DNA from: Calendula officinalis
Lineage: Eukaryota; Streptophyta; Magnoliopsida; Asterales; Asteraceae
Assembly: GCA_963853835.1 (NCBI GenBank)
Contig: OY970835.1
Span: 35,910,047 to 35,974,046, forward strand
Direction: 5' to 3'
DNA: 64,000 bases
Below the pieces are notes generated by a model that saw only the letters and a program-made list of their open reading frames with translations, was not told where the DNA came from and ran no database searches. Every line of letters starts with the position of its first letter. Positions within the stretch are counted from its first letter, which is position 1. Below are positions 8,739 through 20,214 of the stretch, piece by piece. The translations under genes and the position numbers were made by a program.

Positions 8739-11422
8739 TGTCACACCCCGCCAAAATTGGTTTTGCGGAAGAACGAGGTGCGACTAATTAGCAACATAAC
8801 ACATCAATAATAGTAACTTCGCATACATTAAAAATTGGATTGCCAATGTCGTTACAAAAATCAAAAAGTAATTGTTTAAACATAAACCCAAAATAAATGT
8901 TTGAAAATGAAAGACTTGTGTCATAAAGACTTATTCTTGAAAATTAATGCATGACAATCCTTGACAAAATAGAACCTTGAAATGACTTAGTTTCCGTTAC
9001 CTGAGAAAACATATAGAAAAAGTGTCAACACAATGGTTGGTGAGTTCACAGGTTTTGTGAATCCATAAGAGTATCATCAAAATCGTTGTGTACAAATCAT
9101 GTACAAAAATAGTTTTAGGTGCAATGTATAATCCCTCGCAAGCTAGCTAGGCAAACAAGTTAAGGTATAATCAAGGGGCCGGTAATCAAACCATAAATCT
9201 AAAGTAGTTAGAATATAAAGCTCAAACCCAGTTGGGCTAGCGCGACTAACCATGAGCGGGGGATCAATCCCGATAGTACTATCTTTATATTCCTTGGCTA
9301 AAACGCATAGTTAATGATTACGGTTAAACGAGGACATGTATTGTGGTCCTTAAACAGTTGGTACGTGTACACCACAATGATTATACAAAGATCAATTATT
9401 GCAAAATAGTTTGAGTAGTATATGTTTTCTCCCCCAAATAAAGTAGTTATAAAATAGTAAAAGTGGGGCCGTGAAACTCACCTTAGCGAAGCTTCCAAAA
9501 TCGTAAATCCACAAAGTTTGAGATTCCAACCAAAGTTTCCTAGCGTCCTAAACGCATTTGTATAGTTAATAAGTGACGGGCTAAGATGACACGTTTAGTC
9601 TACATGATGCATGAATGTTTCTCTCCACTTGAGTTTTGATGTGAGCGATATGTTGGTGACTCGATAGGGTTGGACTTGTATGTTTGATATAGTTGTGTAA
9701 GTAAAGCTCATTTTCTAAAATATTTTTACTTTATTCGTATATATCAATTCGTTAATCAAAGTTAATTATTTAAATAAAGATAAATAATTATGAGTAATTA
9801 TTAATTAAATAATAATTAAAGAAAAATGATTTTTAAATATTAAGTAATCATTAAATTATTAATTGCTAAATAAGTATTAATTAAATGAATATTTAATTAA
9901 ATAAAGAAATAAGTAAATAATTAATTAATTTTTAAAATAAATATCACTGGATCAGTTTATAAATTTTTAATAATATATTTTGTTTATTTATTTACTTTTA
10001 AAATCTAACTATATTTATAAAGGAAGTATTGGGCTAAATTAGATTATATCAATAAGAGTAGACTGATGGGCTAAAAAGAATCAGAAAACGAGCTGGGCTT
10101 GACTGTGATCTGGGCCGACAAATTGGCCAAGGCCCATCGGCTAACAGATTTATCTTAAAACAGATTTGGGCTTATAAAGGACTTGGGCTTCGAATTTAAT
10201 TAAATAAACTAACTGTTTTTGGGCTATTAATGTAATTGGGTTCTTTGCCTGCTGGACCAACAATGGGTCTGCGACCAGCTTGCTCACTTGGCGGAGATCG
10301 GAAATAGAAACAGTCACCGGCGGTTGGCCGGAATTTCCACCGCAAAAATGTTTGGAGTAGGATACGTTTTAATAAAATGTCCCCGATAAACCCACACCAA
10401 AACCCATTTAAAAATTCGAACAGTGACTCAATTTCTTACAATTCACGCAGTGGTGTGTGTTTGGGTTTTTTTTTTTTTTTTGATAGCAGTGATGTAATAA
10501 CCGTCGCCGGAAAACCGAGCTTTTGCCGGAATATGAACCCATTAAATGATTAACCCGATAACATACTTCACAAAAGTTTGAATACGTGAAACCCGCATCA
10601 CACATTTTAGAAAACAGTTCGTCACGGGGGAATAAACCGATCACGAAGAGGTGCCGGCGCACACACACACCCACTGTGTGTGTCGCCTGAGAAGACGACC
10701 CAAAACCCAGAAAATATAATCAGACCAAAAAGCTTCCTACTATGCATGCTTAAACAAAACCGAACAAGGTTGAAAAGGTTTATACCTTTCGGGATTAGGA
10801 AGGAACTGAGAACAAGAGTAACAAAGAGATCGGTCGCCGGTCGCTTCTGCTTGTCGGACTACTTGTGAGATCGCCGGAATATTCTTTCTTCTTCTTTTGT
10901 TTTGTTGTTTTTCGTAAAAGTGGTATAGAGCAGAAGGCAGAGATTTTTATAGGGTGGAACTAGGCTTGAAGGAGTGATAAACTATAGACTCAAATTGGAA
11001 TAAAGTAACATTATAAAAATGTAAACGTGTACTAAATTTTTGGGAAGTTCGGTAGAGTAGCTGGCGAGTGGGATGATAGGGATAAGTTTAACTTTTAAAT
11101 TTAAAAAGGATTAAGGACATACAACTTGGCCTCATCCATACACCATGCATGCATACATATTTAGCAAAACTCACATGACAGTGCAACGAGTTTTAAGATT
11201 ATTATTTTTGAGGTTCTAACTTTAGATATACTTTATTAAATATTATCCTTGTTATTTTATTTTGTACCACAAATTGTACAAGTTTTATGTTACCCACTTT
11301 GGTTTACTTGAACTTTGTTATAAAGTATCTAAGTTTATACTTTTGTTTGGGTTTGGTCACCAACTCACTAAATTATAGTTAACCACTGTTCAACCTCAAA
11401 TAATAACTACTTGCAACATTGT

Positions 11423-11516
<94 letters not shown>

Positions 11517-11633
11517 GTATGTTTCGCTAAAATTATACGATAAAAGTGTACTTTTATTAATGTCTTAGTAAATGAAAACTAAGTGATCACAAGTAGACGT
11601 TGGGTTAAACACCCAATCGCGAGGGTTGTCACA
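8739..11633 (-). repeat. LTR (about 2.9 kb) of the non-autonomous element, inner copy
   Basis: On the minus strand it runs from TGTGACAACC (11633) to GGTGTGACA (8739), 2895 bp, with a PBS directly after it. It is nearly identical to 14322-17212. It contains an AT-rich stretch (9720-10020), a poly-T tract near 10470 and a TA microsatellite. Small frames inside (10408-10674, 10680-10868) show no recognisable protein. Confidence 0.9.
11424..11512. repeat. TA dinucleotide microsatellite
   Basis: About 89 bp of uninterrupted TA repeat inside the inner LTR. The matching tract in the outer LTR is at 17002-17091. Confidence 0.95.
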
Positions 11634-11737
11634 TTCTCCCCTCGTTAAAGAAATTCCGTCCCGAAATTTAAGATGACATATAATTTGCTTGGGAGTCGGA
11701 AATAGGTGCTCCAAATTATTTATAGTTTTTAGTTTTA
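11634..11737 (-). other. pol 3' tail and purine tract joined directly to gag-protease relic
   Basis: On the minus strand this 104-bp block ends with the motif ATTTCGGGACGGAATTTC and GAGGGGAGAA just before the LTR. That is the usual end of pol plus purine tract in plant gypsy elements. It is fused to the protease remnant at 11737, so RT, RNase H and integrase have been deleted between the two. Confidence 0.75.
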
Positions 11738-11926
11738 GGTAGCCAATACATAATAATTATTATATCAAAGCTCCCTAGTTCACCGTGTAATAGGTTAGTT
11801 TCTAATAAGTGGTATTTTAAAGTGAGGCTAGATCCTTCAGAATTTCGTTGGTTCATATTAACTTCTCATTAGCTAGTTCTATCAAGTAATTCATACGTAG
11901 TTTACTAGCGTTACATAATTATTAGT

Positions 11927-12952
11927 CTAAATCCAGTAGACACAAAATTCATAGACACATGTATCACATAAAATAGAAGTATGTTGAGCATTGGTGAGAA
12001 ACGTACCAGTTTCTGAATCAGGATCCTGGCGTGCTTTTAGAGCTCCAATCGCGAATGTTCTTCCATGGATGCATTGCCGATCATCGTCATCGTTGGGGTT
12101 GTTGTTGTCATGGTTCTCCCACTCAGGACAATCTCTTATATGGTGACCTTTTACTCCACATTTAAAACACCTTTTTTCGGTGACAAGGGTCACTTGACAT
12201 GTATAAGCCTTGTGCCCATACTTTTTGCATCTACTACACTGTAGACATCTACCTCCATGATGACGCTTGCATGTGTTGCACTTTGGATAGTTTCTGAGGT
12301 AAGGTTTAGATCCTTGGTTGGTAGCTTTGGTTGCCAAATATGCCCTGGTTGTAGGTTCTTGACTCAAGTTTTGCTTGTTGCGATTGGTGTTGGTATTGTC
12401 GTAGTAGTTGTTGAGTATATTCTCCCATCCATATTTGTCTATCACACTATTATCCTTTGCTCTACTCTTGAAACATTCTTGTTGTGCTCTCCTAACTGAA
12501 AAACTCACTCGACTTGTTTCGGCATTATGCCCGAACTTAGTACTCCAATTTCATCGTGTGCATTTTCCATAGTGATGTCGATTGCATTGATTGCATGTTG
12601 GGTGCTTGTCGGCGTATCCGTTGGTGCTTCCACAATAGGATTTGGTACTTGGATCGTTTGTGTTTCCGAAATTATGTTCCTTTAGTATAATTTCTCCCCC
12701 GTGGGTGTTAACCCTTCCATCGTTGTTACCGTATGAAATTGGGACTCTGTTGCCAATACTATTTCTCCTAGTACCATTCATTTCGTTATTTCTACCGTTG
12801 ATATTCCCATTCATCATGATGAAGTTTCCAGCGTGGTCTGCTTCGTACTGAGCAAGAGTAGTTGCGACTTGTTGAAATATGACTGCTACAAGACCTACGA
12901 CTGTCAGTGGTGCTGAGTTCTCGTTTTGGTTAGTTCCTCTCGTATTTTCCAT
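11927..12952 (-). pseudogene. gag-like protein of copy 2, broken by a nonsense mutation
   Basis: Same gag relic as 6344-7369, nearly identical. A single base change turns a Cys codon of the first Cys/His cluster into TGA (12551-12553; the equivalent codon in copy 1 is at 6968-6970). The frame is thereby split into 12551-12952 and 11927-12550. Confidence 0.85.
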
Positions 12953-14306
12953 TTCTTCCTGTTAGTGCACACAACACGTGTCAGACCATGTGTGGTGATC
13001 TCTTATCCCGAATATAATTAACTTATTGAGAAACGCCTAAGCGAAGTGGGTTCTAAATTTAGTGGTTTCATTTATTGTGGAGACAACTCTCGTGTCATGG
13101 ATGGATTCTTGGCTGTAAGGTCGTCGTGTGATTCAATGAGGCTATTAAAATTAGTTTAGTAGTTCTGAATTTAATTCGACAAGAGAGATGAAAATCTTAT
13201 TGAGTTATTTAAGAATATAATTTAATAGCTTTATATGATGGATATGCCTTTGATTCGTAGATTGAATGGTTTGTCTTCTAGTACATATGTTAAGGATGCT
13301 TATTCATTTGTTATTTACAATGATCCATGACTTTGATAATTCCACATTGTACTATGTAACTATAAACACGTTGGCCACCCGTTTTTATAATATCATGGTA
13401 CAATATTTCGTCATCATTATCACTTCATCTTTTCTCATTCATTAATATGAGGTTTTTTTTTATAGTAGTATTTGATACGTATTTCATGGATCATATTATT
13501 CATTCTAGGGAAATTTGAAATCTTTTGGTTTGAAATCTTTTCTTCACAATGTATTATCCAAATTAAGGAGTTGTGCTTAGAGTTTAATTTAGAGACATCA
13601 TAAAGATGGTGTGTTATGCCTTTCATATTTTCGTTTCGTGGCATGGTAGATTGTTGGATAAACATTTAATCTTCAGTCAGGAGGTAAGTCTTTCGAGTTT
13701 TGTGATTTGTGCAAAGGGGAAATTAAGGTTAAGACGACGATACTCGCGTGAGGTGCAATGAGAGAAAATGTTATATAATGTAAATAGCGTGCGAGATGAA
13801 TATATTATGTATGCTAAAGATATGTGGTGCACGTGTAGATGTGTTTATTGTGAAAATTCGCCATGTCTTGATGCTCACTGTCCAGTCGAGTAGAGTAGTC
13901 AAAATATTCATTGCTTGTAGACATTATGTAGGAATTCTAGAATTCGAGTTTTCGTGTAAGTGATTTGTGAAGTGTAGAGAAGGGATACAATTTTGGTGTA
14001 AAGTATGTGCAGTATGTGCAGTATGTGTTCAGCGAAAGTGTAGTGGCTATATTGAACATACGTTATTGTAGCATGTCTCGCATATAATTTCACGTATAAG
14101 TATCCTATTATACTATAGTGCTCTATCTAGAGTATGGGTAAGCCTACTAAAGCACCTAGTAGTAGGTCAATGGAGGGATACGATATGAGACTCTATATGA
14201 AATGCAAGTTCATATGTGATGCAACTCTACATGAAGTGAAAACGTTTTGACTCAAAATCTTTTTCCGGTTATAGATTAGACTCTCGCTAATTCACTATAA
14301 CCAATG

Positions 14307-14318
14307 GCTCTGATTCCA
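14307..14318 (-). other. Primer-binding site, copy 2, with one mismatch
   Basis: The minus strand reads TGGAATCAGAGC, one change from the TGGTATCAGAGC of copy 1. Confidence 0.75.
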
Positions 14319-14321
14319 ATC

Positions 14322-16999
14322 TGTCACACCCCGCCAAAATTGGTTTTGCGGAAGAACGAGGTGCGACTAATTAGCAACATAACACATCAATAATAGTAAC
14401 TTCGCATACATTAAAAATTGGATTGCCAATGTCGTTACAAAAATCAAAAAGTAATTGTTTAAACATAAACCCAAAATAAATGTTTGAAAATGAAAGACTT
14501 GTGTCATAAAGACTTATTCTTGAAAATTAATGCATGACAATCCTTGACAAAATAGAACCTTGAAATGACTTAGTTTCCGTTACCTGAGAAAACATATAGA
14601 AAAAGTGTCAACACAATGGTTGGTGAGTTCACAGGTTTTGTGAATCCATAAGAGTATCATCAAAATCGTTGTGTACAAATCATGTACAAAAATAGTTTTA
14701 GGTGCAATGTATAATCCCTCGCAAGCTAGCTAGGCAAACAAGTTAAAGTATAATCAAGGGGCCGGTAATCAAACCATAAATCTAAAGTAGTTAGAATATA
14801 AAGCTCAAACCCAGTTGGGCTAGCGCGACTAACCATGAGCGGGGGATCAATCCCGATAGTACTATCTCTATATTCCTTGGCTACAACGCATAGTTAATGA
14901 TTACGGTTAAACGAGGACATGTATTGTGGTCCTTAAACAGTTGGTACGTGTACACCACAATGATTATACAAAGATCAATTATTGCAAAATAGTTTGAGTA
15001 GTATATGTTTTCTCCCCCAAATAAAGTAGTTATAAAATAGTAAAAGTGGGGCCGTGAAACTCACCTTAGCGAAGCTTCCAAAATCGTAAATCCACAAAGT
15101 TTGAGATTCCAACCAAAGTTTCCTAGCGTCCTAAACGCATTTGTATAGTTAATAAGTGACGGGCTAAGATGACACGTTTAGTCTACATGATGCATGAATG
15201 TTTCTCTCCACTTGAGTTTTGATGTGAGCGATATGTTGGTGACTCGATAGGGTTGGACTTGTATGTTTGATATAGTTGTGTAAGTAAAGCTCATTTTCTA
15301 AAATATTTTTACTTTATTCGTATATATCAATTCGTTAATCAAAGTTAATTATTTAAATAAAGATAAATAATTATGAGTAATTATTAATTAAATAATAATT
15401 AAAGAAAAATGATTTTTAAATATTAAGTAATCATTAAATTATTAATTGCTAAATAAGTATTAATTAAATGAATATTTAATTAAATAAAGAAATAAGTAAA
15501 TAATTAATTAATTTTTAAAATAAATATCACTGGATCAGTTTATAAATTTTTAATAATATATTTTGTTTATTTATTTACTTTTAAAATCTAACTATATTTA
15601 TAAAGGAAGTATTGGGCTAAATTAGATTATATCAATAAGAGTAGACTGATGGGCTAAAAAGAATCAGAAAACGAGCTGGGCTTGACTGTGATCTGGGCCG
15701 ACAAATTGGCCAAGGCCCATCGGCTAACAGATTTATCTTAAAACAGATTTGGGCTTATAAAGGACTTGGGCTTCGAATTTAATTAAATAAACTAACTGTT
15801 TTTGGGCTATTAATGTAATTGGGTTCTTTGCCTGCTGGACCAACAATGGGTCTGCGACCAGCTTGCTCACTTGGCGGAGATCGGAAATAGAAACAGTCAC
15901 CGGCGGTTGGCCGGAATTTCCACCGCAAAAATGTTTGGAGTAGGATACGTTTTAATAAAATGTCCCCGATAAACCCACACCAAAACCCATTTAAAAATTC
16001 GAACAGTGACTCAATTTCTTACAATTCACGCAGTGGTGTGTGTTTGGGTTTTTTTTTTGATAGCAGTGATGTAATAACCGTCGCCGGAAAACCGAGCTTT
16101 TGCCGGAATATGAACCCATTAAATGATTAACCCGATAACATACTTCACAAAAGTTTGAATACGTGAAACCCGCATCACACATTTTAGAAAACAGTTCGTC
16201 ACGGGGGAATAAACCGATCACGAAGAGGTGCCGGCGCACACACACACCCACTGTGTGTGTCGCCGGAGAAGACGACCCAAAACCCAGAAAATATAATCAG
16301 ACCAAAAAGCTTCCTACTATGCATGCTTAAACAAAACCGAACAAGGTTGAAAAGGTTTATACCTTTCGGGATTAGGAAGGAACTGAGAACAAGAGTAACA
16401 AAGAGATCGGTCGCCGGTCGCTTCTGCTTGTCGGACTACTTGTGAGATCGCCGGAATATTCTTTCTTCTTCTTTTGTTTTGTTATTTTTCGTAAAAATGG
16501 TATAGAGCAGAAGGCAGAGATTTTTATAGGGTGGAACTAGGCTTGAAGGAGTGATAAACTATAGACTCAAATTGGAATAAAGTAACATTATAAAAATGTA
16601 AACGTGTACTAAATTTTTGGGAAGTTCGGTAGAGTAGCTGGCGAGTGGGATGATAGGGATAAGTTTAACTTTTAAATTTAAAAAGGATTAAGGACATACA
16701 ACTTGGCCTCATCCATACACCATGCATGCATACATATTTAGCAAAACTCACATGACAGTGCAACGAGTTTTAAGATTATTATTTTTGAGGTTCTAACTTT
16801 AGATATACTTTATTAAATATTATCCTTGTTATTTTATTTTGTACCACAAATTGTACAAGTTTTATGTTACCCACTTTGGTTTACTTGAACTTTGTTATAA
16901 AGTATCTAAGTTTATACTTTTGTTTGGGTTTGGTCACCAACTCACTAAATTATAGTTAACCACTGTTCAACCTCAAATAATAACTACTTGCAACATTGT

Positions 17000-17095
<96 letters not shown>

Positions 17096-17212
17096 GTATG
17101 TTTCGCTAAAATTATACGATAAAAGTGTACTTTTATTAATGTCTTAGTAAATGAAAACTAAGTGATCACAAGTAGACGTTGGGTTAAACACCCAATCGCG
17201 AGGGTTGTCACA
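14322..17212 (-). repeat. LTR of the non-autonomous element, outer (5') copy
   Basis: A 2891-bp LTR, almost identical to 8739-11633; the largest difference is a shorter poly-T run near 16050. On the minus strand it starts TGTGACAACC at 17212. The next base on the plus strand is already copia integrase sequence. Confidence 0.9.
17002..17091. repeat. TA dinucleotide microsatellite
   Basis: About 90 bp of pure TA repeat in the outer LTR, the counterpart of 11424-11512. Confidence 0.95.
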
Positions 17213-19635
17213 AGCCACACTATAAAACACCATATGAACTTTTTAACAAAAGAAAACCCTCTATAAGTTTCTTAAAATCATTTGGTTGTCCTTGTACTAT
17301 TCTGATTACAAGAGAACAAATTGGTAAGTTTGACTGCAAAGCTGATGATGGAATCTTTGTGGGATACTCTACTCAAAGCAAATCATACAGAGTGTTCAAC
17401 AAAAGATTAAGGATTATTGAAGAAAGCATCAATGTATCCTTTAATGAGAATGTTCCTAATGAACAAGGAAATGGTCCAGATTGGCTATTTAACATAGACA
17501 ATCTAACCAAATCCTTTAACCCTAACATGGATTTAAATGCAGGTGATTCATGTCACACTCAAAAAGGAGGAACATCATCTTTCAATATTGGTCAAGAAGA
17601 GATGAGATATATAGTAGTTGATACTGTTCCCACAGTTAATACTGAGGACAGTAATAACTCAAATTCTGGAAGCAGTAGTGATTCAGACAATGAGGACAGT
17701 AGTAATTCAAATACTACTGAGACCAGTAATAGTACTCAAAATACTACTGGTCCTAGCAATAACCTAAATTCTCTAAACACTACTGATCCCAGTAACAACC
17801 TAAACACTACTGATCCCAGTAGTAACTATGAACCAAAAAATGATGATGAACCAAATACCAATGACAATGAAGAACCTCAAGAGAAACAATCTCCTGAGCC
17901 AAATGAGTCCAATCTTGAAAACCAACTATGTGTTGATAAGGTTCATGGCACTAGAACTGAAAAGAATCATCCTCTGGATCAAGTCCTTAGTGATGTGAAC
18001 TCAAGCATGCAGACAAGAAGCAAATTACATAAGAGTCTAACTGCAAATATGTGTAATATAAGTTTAATTGCTAATGAATGTATGTTTGAATGTTTTCTGT
18101 CTCAGGATGAACCAAAGAAGATTCAACAAGCAATGAAGGATTCAAACTGGATTGAGGCAATGCAAGAGGAACTCCTTCAATTCAAATTACAAGCTGTTTG
18201 GACACTTGTACCTCTACCAAAAGGAAAAACAGCCATTGGAACAAGGTGGATCTTTAGAAACAAGAAAGATGAAAGAGGTATAGTGATCAAGAACAAAGCC
18301 AGACTTGTAGCCCAAGGATACACTCAAGAAGAAGGAATAGACTATGTTGAAGTATATGCTCTAGTTGCTAGAATTGAAGCAATTAGGATATTCTTAGCGT
18401 ATGCTTCATATAAGAAGTTTAAAGTCTATCAAATGGATGTAAAGAGTGCCTTCCTATATTGGAAAATTGAAGAAGAAGTATATGTCTGCCAACCTCCAGG
18501 TTTTGAAGATCCAAAACATGGTGATTATGTATTCAAACTAGACAAGGCTCTATATGGCCTACATCAGGCACCAAGAGCATGGTATGATACATTATCATCA
18601 TACCTACTGAAGAATGATTTCAAAAGAGGAGCAATTGACAAAACTCTGTTTACAAGAAAAGTCAAGAATGATATACTACTGGTGCAAATTTATGTAGATG
18701 ATATCATTTTTGGTTCAACAAATGATGCATTATGTAAAGAGTTTGAAAATCTCATGCAAATCAAATTCAAGATGAGCTCCATGGGACCAATGAACTTCTT
18801 CCTTGGACTCCAAGTAAATCAAAGAACAGATGGTATTTAGATAAACCAATCAAAATATGTTAAAGACATCTTGGAGAAGTTTGATATGAAAGACTGCAAA
18901 AGTGCAAGTACACCAATGGAAACACACAAACACCTACATCCTGATGCTGAGGGGGAGGATGTAGATGAACACTTATATAGATCAATGATAGGCTCTTTGA
19001 TGTACTTAACTGCATCAAGACCTGACATTATGTACAGTGTTTGTGTGTGTGCAAGATATCAAGCCAGACCTAAAGAACTACACTTGCAGGCTGTCAAAAG
19101 AATAATCAGATACTTGAAAGGCAAACCATCACTTGGTCTATGGTATCCACATGATTCACCCTTTGAACTCATAGCCTACACAGATAGTGACTATGGAGGT
19201 GAATGTCAAGATAGAAAATCCACTACTGGTGGATGTCAATTTTTTGGATCAAGACTGGTGTCATGGCAATGCAAGAAACAAACAAATGTATCAACATCAA
19301 CTGCTGAAGCAGAGTATGTAGCTGCATCTGCTTGTTGTGCTCAAGTACTGTGGATTCAAAACCAGCTTCTAGACTTTGGTATCTCTATCCTTAAAACTCC
19401 TATTTTTATTGATAATCAAAGTGCTATTAGTATTGTGAACAATCCAGTAAAACACTCTAAAACTAAACACATTGAAATAAGATTTCATTTTATAAGAGAT
19501 TGCAATGAAAAGAAATTAATCAAAGTAGTTAAAATTCATACTGATGATCAATTAGTAGATCTTTTTACAAAAGCATTTGATGTAGGAAGATTCAACTTCT
19601 TGGTCAGCAGTATTGGAATGATTTTAATAAATTAA
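17213..19635 (+). pseudogene. copia pol (integrase C-term, RT, RNase H), one nonsense codon
   Basis: One frame runs from the left break to TAA at 19633-19635, interrupted only by TAG at 18838-18840 (TTG in the other copy). It contains the integrase C-terminal region, an Asn/Ser/Thr-rich linker (17640-17920), RT with an intact YVDD box near 18694, and RNase H. A substitution in the RT region (YALVAR, where the other copy has YAPVAR) also marks decay. Closely related to 32723-36253. Confidence 0.9.
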
Positions 19636-20214
19636 ATCTCTCAAAATCATGTGTAAAGTTTTTTTTGTAAAAAGTTATTTATTTGTTTAAGTGTTTTACT
19701 ACTGGTAGGTCTGTACTACTGGTATGTAGGCATGTGCACAAAATACTACTGGCAGTTCATTACTACTGGTGTGTATTTGGTTTACATAAATACTACTGGT
19801 AAGACAGTACTACTGGTGTCCACATATACTACTAGTCTTGTGTGCTAGTAGTTACTACTGATGTCAATAGTTACTACTGATGCCAAAACCCGTAGTTCCT
19901 ACTGATGTTCGTAGTTACTACTGATGTTGTATTACTAATATCTAAGTTACTACTGGTCGTTCAAAATCAAAATTACCAAACTAACCCCATGAAAATAACC
20001 GTTATGTTATGAATCGAAGGGCAATTTAGTCATTTTGCAGGTTGAATCGAAAGATATAAAAGGCGGAAGTCGATTAGTTTAGCATTATCTTCACTTTGAT
20101 TTGCTAAATCCTCTCGATAAACCCTAACTTACGATCAAAAACCTTGCACCAGTAACAAAATTCTTACTCGTTACTCTCAAATCAAACGATCCACACTTCT
20201 CAAAATCAACAACA
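19636..20214 (+). promoter_or_regulatory. Repeat-rich spacer with TATA-like box ahead of the third ORF
   Basis: After pol comes about 300 bp packed with TACTACTG(A/G)T-type motifs (19695-19950). Then follows a unique stretch with a TATA-like box TATAAAAGG at 20055-20063 and a leader to the ATG at 20215. The same layout is at 36254-36801 in the other copy. Promoter activity is inferred from sequence only. Confidence 0.5.

Larger units (their letters stand above)
6154..17212 (-). mobile_element. Non-autonomous Ty3/gypsy-type element, one and a half tandem copies
   Basis: Read on the minus strand: LTR (17212-14322), PBS, leader, gag-protease remnant (12952-11738), short pol tail and purine tract (11737-11634), LTR (11633-8739), PBS, leader, gag-protease remnant (7369-6154), then a break. 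The two halves repeat with an offset of 5583 bp and differ by only scattered substitutions and simple-repeat lengths. RT, RNase H and integrase are absent: the internal region jumps from a protease remnant (LGSFDIII motif near 6200) to the last bases of pol. The element would depend on enzymes in trans. The 5' LTR edge at 17212 is intact and abuts a copia pol. The other end is broken, so no target-site duplication can be checked. Confidence 0.87.

Noticed and set aside
10408..10868. Two opposing short frames in the 2.9-kb LTR, repeated at 15991-16445
   Set aside because: They are conserved only because the LTRs are duplicates; no domain, signal peptide or start context is convincing.
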